Part shown: positions 17,406 through 25,203 of the stretch, piece after piece
Layout: each line of letters starts with the position of its first letter
Position numbering within the stretch: the stretch's first letter is position 1
DNA from: Alkalibacter mobilis
GTDB taxonomy: Bacteria > Bacillota > Clostridia > Eubacteriales > Alkalibacteraceae
Reading direction: 5' to 3'
Assembly (NCBI RefSeq): GCF_015594845.1
Contig: NZ_JADNRK010000007.1
Coordinates: forward strand, 1-64,000
DNA: 64,000 bases
Made by a program: the position numbers and the translations under genes
Notes under the pieces: model-generated
Told to the model about the DNA's origin: nothing
The model's database searches: none
The model's input: the letters and a program-made list of their open reading frames with translations, nothing else

Positions 17406-18785
17406 TTGAACGAATCTTTTCTTAAGGATTTTAAAAAAGTAATAAACCATCAACTTCAGGAAATGGAAAATCAGGTACAACTTTCTATAGACGACATAAA
17501 CTGCCCTGTGCGTGAAGATCTTGGGGACAACATAAATCTATTGTATATGAGGATCATCCGCCTCGCCTTAAGAGAAACATACGGAGGCAAGCTGTCTGCA
17601 TCCATCCTTTATCAGGCCGGAAAGAGCATTGCACTATCTACATTCAACATCAACGAAATCGATGAAATGACCGATTATCTCAATCAACTCATGGTGGGCA
17701 AAACTAGATTGGTTGAAAGTTCAGAGACAAAAATGGTATTTGAAGAAGACGAATGCGCCGTATGTTCAGGGATGCCGGATATTGGGGAGGCTTTGTGTTC
17801 TTTCGAATGTGGTTTTATCGCAGGTGGGTTAAGCAAAATGTTAAACAAGGATGTTCTTGTCATCGAAACAAAATGTTGGGGTCTGGGCGATAGAGTTTGT
17901 AGATTCGAAGCTGAAATAATGCCCAAGGGCACGCTTAAAAATGACGGATTGCAGGTAAACACAGTTGACATGATAGCCACACTTGCATCAAAAGCCTCAA
18001 TGGCAATAGAACTAAATAAGGAACTACAATATAAAAATGATATATTCAACAAGCAGTTGGAGTTTGCGCAGCACATTCAAAAGAGCATAATTCCAGACAC
18101 AAGCAAATTCGACTCTGGGGACATAGGAATTTATGCGTATCTAAAGCCCTTTAGGAAGGTGGGAGGAGATTTCTACGATCTTTTCAACCTGGGGGATGGA
18201 AAACTGGGAGTTGCCATTGCCGACATGGCCGGCCACGGAATAGATGCTGCAATGATAACGAGCATGGTAAAACTTATACTAAGGCATTGCTCCCTTTCCG
18301 AAGGAGTGCTTCTAAGCCCGGAAAGAGTCATGAAATATGTGGAAAGGGATATGAGCGATGTATTGCCGGATGCTTATTTTAGCATGATTTACATGTTGAT
18401 AGATACCAACAATCGATCTATAACATACAGCAATGCAGGGCACCCCACTCCCATACTGTATAGAAAAAATCAAAATCTGGTTCAGTCACTTAAAGCAAAT
18501 CTGCCATTGGTTGGACTGCATAAGTATATGCCGGCAGAAAATTTTGTTTCGAATTCTGTCCTTTTCGAACCGGGAGATCAACTCTATCTTTACACTGACG
18601 GAATACCTGAAGTAAGAAACATAAAGGGTGATTTTTTCAACATCAACAGAATGATAGACATAATAAAATCTCCGGAGCACGAAACGGTTGAATCCGTATG
18701 CAGGGCTATAGTAAAGGCAGCAAAGGATTTCAGGAGCTCAATGTCTCAAGATGACGATATATGTCTGGTGGGAATTCAATTATGA
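17406..18785 (+). CDS. V4R-domain protein fused to a SpoIIE/RsbU-type PP2C phosphatase
   Basis: A 459-residue soluble protein of two parts. Residues about 1-180 resemble a V4R (4-vinyl reductase) small-molecule sensing domain, with clustered cysteines (DECAVCSGM, CSFECGFIAGGL, ETKCWGLGDRVCRFE). Residues about 205-458 form a SpoIIE-type PPM phosphatase, with metal-binding aspartates in KVGGDFYDLF, VAIADMAGHGIDAAM and LYTDGIPE, and MSQDDDICLVGI at the end. A short helical linker joins them (FAQHIQKSIIP). Such phosphatases usually act on anti-sigma antagonists, but no such gene is adjacent. The TTG 17406 start follows AGGAGGG. Its stop overlaps the start of the radical SAM gene. Confidence 0.82.
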   Translation: MNESFLKDFKKVINHQLQEMENQVQLSIDDINCPVREDLGDNINLLYMRIIRLALRETYGGKLSASILYQAGKSIALSTFNINEIDEMTDYLNQLMVGKTRLVESSETKMVFEEDECAVCSGMPDIGEALCSFECGFIAGGLSKMLNKDVLVIETKCWGLGDRVCRFEAEIMPKGTLKNDGLQVNTVDMIATLASKASMAIELNKELQYKNDIFNKQLEFAQHIQKSIIPDTSKFDSGDIGIYAYLKPFRKVGGDFYDLFNLGDGKLGVAIADMAGHGIDAAMITSMVKLILRHCSLSEGVLLSPERVMKYVERDMSDVLPDAYFSMIYMLIDTNNRSITYSNAGHPTPILYRKNQNLVQSLKANLPLVGLHKYMPAENFVSNSVLFEPGDQLYLYTDGIPEVRNIKGDFFNINRMIDIIKSPEHETVESVCRAIVKAAKDFRSSMSQDDDICLVGIQL

Positions 18786-19750
18786 CTTTAAGCCGTAAAT
18801 ATTACAGTTATTCCGACTTTTTAAAGCGTCGCTACGGGGAAAAGGTATACAAGATCCCCATTAGTATAAGCGGGACTTGCCCCAACCGGGACGGCAACTT
18901 ATCTGTTGGAGGATGCACATTTTGCGGCGAAGAAGGAGCGGGGCACGAGACGCTGTCAAGTAGCATACCTGTTTTAAAACAATTTGATCAAAACAGTGAA
19001 TATATCAAAAGAAAGTACAATGCGAAAAAATTCATACCGTATTTTCAAGATTTCACCAATACGTATATGGATGCCGAAGAATTCAAGGAAAAAATCGTCC
19101 AAGCATGTGTTACAGATGTTGTTGGAATTTCAATTTCCACAAGGCCTGACTGCATTGGAATTGAACATCTTCAAGTATTGAAAGAAATAAAGGAAAAGCA
19201 CAACATCGACATATATATCGAATTGGGACTTCAAAGCGTAAACTACAAGACATTAAAGAAAATAAACCGGGGTCACACCCTGGCGGAATTTATAGATTGT
19301 GTCAGGATGATCAAAGAGTTCGAATTTGACATATGCGCACATATGATTTTAAATCTTCCCTGGGACGATATGGAAGATTGTATCGAGGGTGCAAAGATAT
19401 TATCAGCCTTAAAAGTGGACGGAGTGAAATTGCATGCCCTTTATCTGGAAGAGAAAACAAAAATGGCTCAACAGTTTACGGCTGGTGAATTCAAAATGAT
19501 TTCACTTGAGGAATATATCGAACGGGTGGGAAAATTTTTGGCATACCTTTCTCCAGATATCGTTATACACAGGCTTATAGGCAGAGCCCCTGAAGAGAAT
19601 ACTCTGTTTGTAAATTGGAACAGAAGCTGGTGGGTCATAAAAGATATGATAGATGCTCACTTGGAAGCTGAGTCGCTTTATCAGGGGAAATATTTTGACT
19701 ACCTGGGTGGAAAGGCAGTGAGAAACCTGCCTAAGACGGAAATCAAATAA
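18782..19750 (+). CDS. TIGR01212-family radical SAM protein (YhcC-like)
   Basis: A 322-residue radical SAM enzyme of the YhcC/TIGR01212 group. The N-terminal segment PISISGTCPNRDG and GGCTFCGEEG carry the cluster cysteines in the spacing of this family, which differs from the usual CxxxCxxC. Later landmarks are YFQDFTNTY, GLQSVNYKTLKKINRGH and HMILNLPWDD. The reaction is not established. Homologues are loosely linked to RNA modification and stress. It starts at ATG 18782 in an ATGA overlap with the phosphatase gene, so both are co-translated. It converges with the histidine phosphatase gene, overlapping its end by eight bases. Confidence 0.87.
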   Translation: MTLSRKYYSYSDFLKRRYGEKVYKIPISISGTCPNRDGNLSVGGCTFCGEEGAGHETLSSSIPVLKQFDQNSEYIKRKYNAKKFIPYFQDFTNTYMDAEEFKEKIVQACVTDVVGISISTRPDCIGIEHLQVLKEIKEKHNIDIYIELGLQSVNYKTLKKINRGHTLAEFIDCVRMIKEFEFDICAHMILNLPWDDMEDCIEGAKILSALKVDGVKLHALYLEEKTKMAQQFTAGEFKMISLEEYIERVGKFLAYLSPDIVIHRLIGRAPEENTLFVNWNRSWWVIKDMIDAHLEAESLYQGKYFDYLGGKAVRNLPKTEIK

Positions 19751-20315
19751 ATTCCCAGGATTTAAGTTTGTCATCCTCAATTAAGAATTTAATTATTGAA
19801 AGATTTGGTATTTCTATTGCACCGGTTTGAGCCGGTGTTTTTTTTGTCAAACTGTATATCATAAATCTGATTGTAGCTTTATGACTGACTAAAAGGTGAT
19901 TAATTTGAGTGTTCATCAATTCCTTGAGAAATTTCGAAATTCGAATCTGAGCATCTTCGAACGATTCGCCACCAGGTGGATTTACGTAACCTGTTGTATT
20001 ATTAATAAAAAGCGGTGAGTAGTTTTTTTTGACTTCCTCCCAAGTCAGACCTTCCCATTTACCAAAAGAAACTTCCCTTAAACTCGGTTCGGATTCTATG
20101 GGAAGTTTTCTGTCTGAATTGATTATTTTTGCAGTGTCCCAAGCTCTTTTAAGAGGACTTGTCAGTATTTTTTCTACAGGCAACGATTTTATTTCAAGGA
20201 TTTTGGATCGGGCTTGAAGTATCCCTTGAGGGCTGAGCGGAATGTCCGTTATTCCTTGAATTTTGTTGTCTTGATTCCAAAGGGTGTGACCGTGTCGCAA
20301 AGCGTAAATTTCCAC
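19743..20315 (-). CDS. Histidine phosphatase family protein (phosphoglycerate mutase-like)
   Basis: A 190-residue member of the histidine phosphatase superfamily. The catalytic RHG is at residues 7-9 (EIYALRHGHTLWN). The second arginine is in TSPLKRAWDTA, the acid residue in LREVSFGKWEGL and the second histidine in LLVSHKATIRF. Substrate may be a sugar phosphate or alpha-ribazole phosphate; no cobalamin synthesis genes are here to decide. GTG 20315 is chosen because AAAGGATCG lies eight bases upstream. Longer ATG or GTG starts add residues unlike the family. Confidence 0.85.
   Translation of the reverse strand: MEIYALRHGHTLWNQDNKIQGITDIPLSPQGILQARSKILEIKSLPVEKILTSPLKRAWDTAKIINSDRKLPIESEPSLREVSFGKWEGLTWEEVKKNYSPLFINNTTGYVNPPGGESFEDAQIRISKFLKELMNTQINHLLVSHKATIRFMIYSLTKKTPAQTGAIEIPNLSIIKFLIEDDKLKSWEFI
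19820..19845 (+). terminator. Terminator of the phosphatase/radical SAM operon, inside the convergent gene
   Basis: CACCGG, loop TTTGAG, CCGGTG, then eight T residues. It is correctly oriented to end the plus-strand transcript but lies within the coding sequence of the minus-strand histidine phosphatase gene. Confidence 0.6.
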
Positions 20316-20348
20316 GAAAATCGATCCTTTCATATAAAAATTAAAAAT

Positions 20349-20372
20349 AAGGGACATATTTGTATGCCCCTT
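20349..20372 (-). terminator. Terminator of fba
   Basis: On the minus strand AAGGGGCATA pairs with TATGTCCCTT (one G-U pair) around a CAAA loop, followed by ATTTTTAATTTTT. Confidence 0.7.
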
Positions 20373-20397
20373 ACTCAAGTAAATTTAAATTTAGATA

Positions 20398-21327
20398 TTA
20401 TCTCTTTCCGCTGCATCCCAAAACGTCTTTGATTTTGTGCTGAACCATTTTTTTGATTGCATCTCTTCCCGGTCCCAAATATTTTCTCGGATCGAATTCA
20501 GACGGATTCTCAGTGAAGGTCTGTCTGATAGATGCTGTAAGAGCAAGTCTAAGGTCTGTGTCTATGTTGATTTTGCAAACACCCGATTGTGCTGCCTGTC
20601 TAAGCATAGCCTCAGGCACACCTTGTGCTCCTGGGATCTTGCCGCCGTACTTGTTGCACAGCTCAACAAATTCCTGCGGAACGCTGCTGGCTCCATGTAG
20701 AACTAGTGGGAAGTTTGGAAGCAATTTGCTGATGGTATCCAATCTTTCAAAATCAAGGCTTGGATCACCCTTGAATTTATAAGCACCATGGCTGGTTCCG
20801 ATTGCTATGGCCAAAGAATCTACTCCAGTCCTCTCGACAAATTCCACTGCTTCGTCAGGATCAGTGTAAGTGGCATCTTTAGCAGCTACTTTGACAGCAT
20901 CTTCAACACCTGCCAATTTACCCAACTCTGCCTCAACTGTTACACCATGGTCTTTGGCATATTCCACTACCTTTTTTGTCAACGCAATATTCTCTTCAAA
21001 AGGATACTTGGAACCGTCGATCATTACGGAAGAAAAACCGTCGTCGATACATGCCTTGCAAATTTCAAAATCTTCACCGTGATCAAGGTGCAATACGATA
21101 TCAAGACCTGTTTCCTCGATAGCCGCTTCCACTAATTTCTTGAGATAAATTGGACTAGCATATTTTCTTGCGCCTGCAGAAACTTGAAGTATAAGCGGTG
21201 CATTCTCTTCCTGGGCAGCAGAAACTATACCTTGGATGATTTCCATGTTGTTGACGTTGAAAGCACCTACGGCGTAGCCGCCTTCATAAGCTTTTTTGAA
21301 CATTTCGATTGAATTTACTAATGCCAT
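20398..21327 (-). CDS. fba: Class II fructose-bisphosphate aldolase
   Basis: A 309-residue zinc-dependent aldolase that cleaves fructose-1,6-bisphosphate in glycolysis and makes it in gluconeogenesis. Zinc and catalytic residues are in LHLDHGEDF near residue 80-88, GTSHGAYKFKG near 178 and LHGASSVPQEF near 210. Substrate loop segments include ASAGARKY-like QVSAGARKY at about 48-56. The length matches the 307-residue class IIA/IIB clostridial form. A ribosome site AGGAGG precedes the ATG. It is monocistronic with its own terminator and divergent from ogt. Confidence 0.95.
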   Translation of the reverse strand: MALVNSIEMFKKAYEGGYAVGAFNVNNMEIIQGIVSAAQEENAPLILQVSAGARKYASPIYLKKLVEAAIEETGLDIVLHLDHGEDFEICKACIDDGFSSVMIDGSKYPFEENIALTKKVVEYAKDHGVTVEAELGKLAGVEDAVKVAAKDATYTDPDEAVEFVERTGVDSLAIAIGTSHGAYKFKGDPSLDFERLDTISKLLPNFPLVLHGASSVPQEFVELCNKYGGKIPGAQGVPEAMLRQAAQSGVCKINIDTDLRLALTASIRQTFTENPSEFDPRKYLGPGRDAIKKMVQHKIKDVLGCSGKR

Positions 21328-21437
21328 CAGTAAAAACCTCCTATATTTAAATTTATAATTCCAACGATCTTACAGGTTCAGTATACCGTATTCAAGTGCA
21401 TATTTCTACATAATTTTCTGTAAAGGTTTGCAGGTTG

Positions 21438-21466
21438 TTGAATGTTGAAAGGCGAATAGTTATACT
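21438..21466 (+). promoter_or_regulatory. Promoter of the ogt-like gene
   Basis: TTGAAT (21438-21443), 17 bases, TATACT (21461-21466), about 30 bases before the start codon. Confidence 0.45.
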
Positions 21467-21501
21467 TAGAATCAACCTGTTTTAAGGAAAGGGTGAGGGT
21501 C

Positions 21502-21975
21502 GTGTTGATCAAAAGAAGATTTGAGTCCCCTGTGGGCAATATAGTTTTAACCGCAAATTCAAATGAACTTTTGTCCATTGAATTTGGTGGAACTGCTTTA
21601 AATTTGAATTTTGAAAGCAGTGACGATTTGCTTTTGAAGGAAGTTCAAAAGCAATTGCTAGAATATTTTGAAGGTAGCAGAAGAAAATTCGATATCCCTT
21701 TTTCGCTGCCCGGCACGGATTATCAAAAGAAGGTTTACAATGAGCTTTTAAAAATACCGTATGGACAAACAAGGAGTTATGGGGAAATTGCCAGATCCAT
21801 CGGAAGTCCCAAAGGGTCCCGAGCTGTAGGCGGAGCCAACAACAAAAATTGTTTGCCGATAATAATTCCTTGCCACCGGGTCATTGGTTCCGACGGAAAG
21901 CTTGTGGGATATGCTGGAGGACTTCAAATAAAAAAGTGGCTTCTTGATCTTGAGAATACTGGTGTTGACTATTGA
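21502..21975 (+). CDS. ogt: Methylated-DNA--protein-cysteine methyltransferase
   Basis: A 157-residue DNA repair protein that removes alkyl groups from O6-alkylguanine by irreversible transfer to its own cysteine. The active-site motif PCHRV is present with Cys124, and YGQTRSYGEIA forms the DNA-binding helix region. It lacks an Ada regulatory domain, so it is of the Ogt type. Several start codons are possible: GTG 21493, GTG 21502 or TTG 21505. GTG 21502 fits the GGAAAGGG ribosome site best. The promoter of the next RNA gene lies within its last codons. Confidence 0.93.
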   Translation: MLIKRRFESPVGNIVLTANSNELLSIEFGGTALNLNFESSDDLLLKEVQKQLLEYFEGSRRKFDIPFSLPGTDYQKKVYNELLKIPYGQTRSYGEIARSIGSPKGSRAVGGANNKNCLPIIIPCHRVIGSDGKLVGYAGGLQIKKWLLDLENTGVDY

Positions 21976-21993
21976 CTGGATTGTACATATAAT
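21965..21993 (+). promoter_or_regulatory. Strong promoter of the raiA-motif RNA
   Basis: TTGACT (21965-21970), exactly 17 bases, perfect TATAAT (21988-21993), predicting a start near 22000. It overlaps the end of the ogt coding sequence. Confidence 0.75.
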
Positions 21994-21999
21994 AAAGTG

Positions 22000-22202
22000 T
22001 ACTTCAGGTCTGTGGTTGAAAATCGATGCCAGTCGCAGGCGAAACGATCCACGTAAGGCAATCCAAAATGTGAATGCCGATCATGGTGCGGCCTAGATGT
22101 AAGTCCGTCCAGTCCATGACTGAGAGAGGGAGTTGTGAGGCAACCCCGAGCTAAACCTCCAGACGGCGAGTGTGGGGGCAAAAACCAGGTCAGCTGAAGG
22201 AG
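22000..22202 (+). ncRNA. raiA RNA: Probable raiA-motif structured RNA
   Basis: About 200 bases between a near-consensus promoter and a strong terminator, with no coding frame, GC-rich against its surroundings and full of short complementary segments. CTTCAG at 22002-22007 pairs with CTGAAG at 22194-22199 to close the structure. It lies directly upstream of the ribosome hibernation gene (raiA/hpf). Known family: the raiA motif is a large conserved RNA of Firmicutes and Actinobacteria, often found before raiA genes and linked to sporulation and aggregation. I assign it from size, position and architecture, not from a covariance search. A 6S-like RNA is the main alternative. Confidence 0.7.
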
Positions 22203-22257
22203 AACGCAGAAGATATTTCACATGATGAAAGAATTTCTTCTGCGTTTGTTTATTTTG
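22203..22257 (+). terminator. Terminator of the raiA-motif RNA
   Basis: A perfect 11-bp stem, AACGCAGAAGA (22203-22213) with TCTTCTGCGTT (22236-22246), followed by TGTTTATTTT. It separates the RNA from the downstream protein gene. Confidence 0.85.
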
Positions 22258-22361
22258 AGAAAACTTGATTTTATCTTTATGTTTTGAATCCATATTCAAG
22301 GGTATAATAGAAGAAACTGAATAGAGCAACTACAAACATAAAGCTAAAGGAGTTGTTATTT

Positions 22362-22892
22362 ATGCGTGTAATAGTGTATGGAAAAAACGTGGATTTGACT
22401 GAAGGGATGAAAAGTGCTTTGGATAAAAAGCTGTCAAAGCTTGACAAGTACTTTACACCGGAGGTAGAGGCAACAGCAACTATGAGCACACAGAAAGGAA
22501 AGCACATTTTGGAAGTGACAATACCGATCAACGGTACAATACTAAGAGCGGAGGAGTCAACCGAAGATATGTATGCATCCATTGATTTGGCTGTAGATAA
22601 ATTGGAAGGCCAACTAAGGAAACACAAGACCAAACTTGAGAAAAAATTGAAAGACCACTCTACCATCAGGGTCGATTTTTCCAGCTTTACCGAAGAGAAA
22701 AAATCTGAAGAGCCCTCAGTGGTAAAAACAAAAAGGTTTCCCATAAAACCCATGTCTGCTGATGAAGCTTCATTGCAAATGGATCTTTTAGGACATAATT
22801 TCTTTGTATTTCTTAATAGCGAGAGCGATGAAGTCAACGTGGTCTACAAAAGAAAAGACGGAAACTACGGTTTGATCGAACCAACTGTATAG
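22362..22892 (+). CDS. hpf: Long-form ribosome hibernation promoting factor
   Basis: A 176-residue long HPF. The N-terminal domain (1-100, RVIVYGKNVDLTEGMKSAL, KLSKLDKYF) binds the 30S decoding region and the C-terminal domain (about 120-176, RFPIKPMSADEASLQMDLLGHNFFVF split over the segment) dimerises ribosomes into inactive 100S particles. This is the form typical of Firmicutes, also named RaiA or YvyD. ATG 22362 follows AAAGGAG. A TATAAT at 22303-22308 may be its -10. It is transcribed apart from the raiA RNA because a terminator intervenes. Confidence 0.93.
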   Translation: MRVIVYGKNVDLTEGMKSALDKKLSKLDKYFTPEVEATATMSTQKGKHILEVTIPINGTILRAEESTEDMYASIDLAVDKLEGQLRKHKTKLEKKLKDHSTIRVDFSSFTEEKKSEEPSVVKTKRFPIKPMSADEASLQMDLLGHNFFVFLNSESDEVNVVYKRKDGNYGLIEPTV

Positions 22893-22919
22893 TCCTGAAA
22901 TACGAACATTTAAAAATTT

Positions 22920-22948
22920 GCCCTTCCTCATTTTGAGGGAGGGCTTTT
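22920..22948 (+). terminator. Terminator of hpf
   Basis: GCCCTTCCTC, loop ATTTT, GAGGGAGGGC (one T-G pair), then TTTT. Confidence 0.8.
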
Positions 22949-22992
22949 AAAATGTCACGCAGCAAATATTTTTTTAGTTTATCATTCAATTG

Positions 22993-23001
22993 TGGTATAA
23001 T
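22993..23001 (+). promoter_or_regulatory. Extended -10 promoter before the 23.05 kb gene set
   Basis: TGG followed by perfect TATAAT (22996-23001), about 35 bases before the GGGGGG ribosome site. Confidence 0.4.
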
Positions 23002-23049
23002 TGTCATATTGAAAATTTTATATTTTAAATTGTCGGGGGGATGATTTTC

Positions 23050-23679
23050 TTGGAAATGCATTCAAGGGTAAACGAAATGGAAGAGCTGATAAACAAGATT
23101 CACAGCGTAATAAATTCCAGAGTTGTGATAGGCGGTTCTGACCAGATAATCGAGATACACATACTGGCCAACAGTCAGCGGTCTGCCAAGCAAATCATCA
23201 GAGACATCCAGTCGGCCTTGATCACATGTTTTGATATGGCCATCGACCATAAAGTCATAAGCATTGCTCAGGTATACGACGAAGAAGAAAGCATCAATGT
23301 TCCCAGATTAACCATAAAATCCGTAGAATTTACTACCGAAGGTCTTGAAGGAAAGGCGAAAGTGATATTGGAATGCAACGGGCAGACCTACGAAGGGCAG
23401 TATCAAGGAATTCGCACTTCAAGTCAAATTCATAAAATAGTTGCCCAAAGCACCATAAATGCCGTGGAGGCCTTTGTTCAAGGTATGAGGCGCTTTGTGG
23501 TTGAAGAAGTTAAAACTGTAATGATTTCCGGAAAGGAAGTTGTTGTTTCCGCAGTCACTCTGATTCAAAAGAATTCTGAAAGACTGCTGATAGGCAAGTG
23601 CGTCGTTGAAAATGATGTTAACAGTGCGATCACAAGATCTGTATTGGATGCGATCAATAGAACACTGGAAATATCTTAA
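23050..23679 (+). CDS. Conserved-looking hypothetical protein, 209 residues
   Basis: I do not recognise a named family. The protein is soluble, alpha/beta in character and without a signal peptide or membrane segment. The first half contains SQRSAKQIIRDIQSAL and IDHKVISIAQV, and the second half has a strand-helix pattern (KVILECNGQTYEG, VAQSTINAVEAFV, SERLLIGKCVVEND) that could be a repeated small-molecule or RNA-binding fold. GGGGGG at 23035-23040 favours TTG 23050. ATG 23041 abuts that site and is less likely. It begins a same-strand set with a 26-residue peptide, an HD-GYP protein and a DUF5317-like protein. Confidence 0.7.
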   Translation: MEMHSRVNEMEELINKIHSVINSRVVIGGSDQIIEIHILANSQRSAKQIIRDIQSALITCFDMAIDHKVISIAQVYDEEESINVPRLTIKSVEFTTEGLEGKAKVILECNGQTYEGQYQGIRTSSQIHKIVAQSTINAVEAFVQGMRRFVVEEVKTVMISGKEVVVSAVTLIQKNSERLLIGKCVVENDVNSAITRSVLDAINRTLEIS

Positions 23680-23690
23680 TAACTGCCAAT

Positions 23691-23911
23691 AAGACCGGCG
23701 TAAAATTAATATCAAAGTTTCATTAGCGGAGCGGATTAAGATTGTTTATTAGCGAAAACAGTCCCATATTATTATCAAACAAATAATAGGGGGGCGTTCA
23801 CATGAAAGCTAAATTAATCCAAGTACTTATGGTATTGGTTACATTGCTTATGGCTGCAGGAGCAAGCTTCAAAATCGTTTAATATTAAAAGGTAGCAAAT
23901 GCGCCGGTCTT
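23691..23911. repeat. Long-range inverted repeat enclosing the small peptide gene
   Basis: AAGACCGGCG (23691-23700) and its exact complement CGCCGGTCTT (23902-23911) flank a 200-base segment that holds the 26-codon gene. In RNA they could close a large stem; a further AA/TT pairing continues past one mismatch. Confidence 0.6.
23802..23882 (+). CDS. 26-residue hydrophobic signal-like peptide
   Basis: A small gene with ATG at 23802 and TAA at 23880-23882, preceded by a strong AGGGGGG ribosome site. The product begins MKAKLIQ, has a hydrophobic core of about 14 residues (VLMVLVTLLMAAGA) and ends SFKIV. This is the layout of a bare secretion signal or of a single-helix membrane peptide. If cleaved after AAGA-like residues it would release a five-residue tail, as in some peptide pheromones. 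That is inference. It lies 58 bases before the HD-GYP gene and lacks the cysteine needed for an AgrD-type thiolactone. Confidence 0.6.
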   Translation: MKAKLIQVLMVLVTLLMAAGASFKIV

Positions 23912-23940
23912 GTTATAAATATTTTTGGAAGGAATAAACC

Positions 23941-25203
23941 ATGGGATTTTTATTGACGAAGAACACTAAAAAATATTTGAGCCTCTTGATTTTTATCACC
24001 GCAGTTGTTTTTTACGTCAGTATAAGCAGATATGATATCGATCTTTCCAAGGATCTGATTATTTTGATCATTTTCACCATAATTGCGGAATCCCTTGTTA
24101 TATTCACCCCAAATCACGGCGGGGTGACTTTGAGTTTCGGGGTAATTTTGCCTGTGGCCGTTCTTTTTGGTCCAAGCAGCGCAATTCTTTGCGGTGCCCT
24201 TGGAAATCTATTGTCCGTATACAAAATGGATGGAAAGTTCAAACATTTATTTAATATAGAATTTTACAAGACGGCAGTAAACACGGCAAATTACATGATC
24301 AGTAGCGCTGCTTGTTCATATTTTTACATTATGGTAAACGGCAGCGTAGGGGTCCAAAACATCTACACTTCGATGCTGTATATGATGGCTTCAGCACTTG
24401 TTTATGTTGTTGTTAACATTGCCATAACTAATCTTTTTCTATCTTTTATGGTAAATAACAACGTCAAGGAAATCTGGCTTGAAAATTTCAGTGGATTGAT
24501 CCCGAATGTGCTGGGGGTCAGTGCCGTCAGCATAATCATTACATTGTCATATTTGAATTTTGGCGTAGAATCCATAATAGTACTGTTTTTTCCATACCTT
24601 CTCATAAGGTATTCGTTTCAATTGGTATTCGACATGAAGCAGGCATATCTTAATACGATCAAGGCACTGTCTTCCGCTTTGGAAGAAAAAGATCCATACA
24701 CAAAGGGTCATTCTGAAAGAGTGGAAAAATACTCTGCAATACTGGCAAAGGAATTGAACACAAAAATAGACTTTCAACAGCTGCAATATGCAGCCATATT
24801 TCACGATATAGGAAAAATCGGAATCAACGATTCTATCCTGAACAAACCCGGAAAACTCTCAGATGAGGAGTATGAGCAAATAAAGCAACACCCTTCCAAA
24901 GGCATGAACATTCTGGGAAATGTAGGTTTCCTAAAAAAGGCAACTAAAATAATAGGCGCCCATCATGAATATTGCGATGGTACCGGTTATCCTCAGGGAC
25001 TTAAACAAGAAGAAATACCCCTGGAATCAAAAATAATCACAGTAGTGGATATTTTTGATGCAGTAACTACAGACAGACCATACCGAAAAGCAATGACGGA
25101 CGAGGAAGCCATAGAAATCCTTAGGAGAGAATCCGGCACAAAGCTTGATCCCGCTATAGTGGACAAATTTATAAAACTTCACAACGAAGGCAGGTTGATA
25201 TAA
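23941..25203 (+). CDS. Membrane-bound HD-GYP domain protein (probable c-di-GMP phosphodiesterase)
   Basis: A 420-residue protein. Residues 1-225 form about seven transmembrane helices, a MASE-like sensory domain that I cannot assign. Residues 235-420 are an HD-GYP domain: HSERVEKYSAILAKEL, then the metal-binding FHDIGKIGI, KQHPSKGMNIL, HHEYCDGTGYP (the GYP motif) and DIFDAVTTDRPYR. HD-GYP proteins usually hydrolyse cyclic di-GMP. The membrane domain suggests input from a membrane or extracellular signal. The gene follows the 26-residue peptide and overlaps the next gene (TAATG). I see no c-di-GMP riboswitch upstream. Confidence 0.87.
   Translation: MGFLLTKNTKKYLSLLIFITAVVFYVSISRYDIDLSKDLIILIIFTIIAESLVIFTPNHGGVTLSFGVILPVAVLFGPSSAILCGALGNLLSVYKMDGKFKHLFNIEFYKTAVNTANYMISSAACSYFYIMVNGSVGVQNIYTSMLYMMASALVYVVVNIAITNLFLSFMVNNNVKEIWLENFSGLIPNVLGVSAVSIIITLSYLNFGVESIIVLFFPYLLIRYSFQLVFDMKQAYLNTIKALSSALEEKDPYTKGHSERVEKYSAILAKELNTKIDFQQLQYAAIFHDIGKIGINDSILNKPGKLSDEEYEQIKQHPSKGMNILGNVGFLKKATKIIGAHHEYCDGTGYPQGLKQEEIPLESKIITVVDIFDAVTTDRPYRKAMTDEEAIEILRRESGTKLDPAIVDKFIKLHNEGRLI

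Noticed and set aside
22000-22202. 6S RNA, RNase P RNA or tmRNA at the hpf locus
   Set aside because: No tmRNA tag frame or tRNA-like end, no RNase P core segments, and the position before hpf fits the raiA motif better. 6S cannot be fully excluded without a covariance search.
23680-23940. c-di-GMP riboswitch before the HD-GYP gene
   Set aside because: The conserved segments of c-di-GMP-I or -II aptamers are not present.
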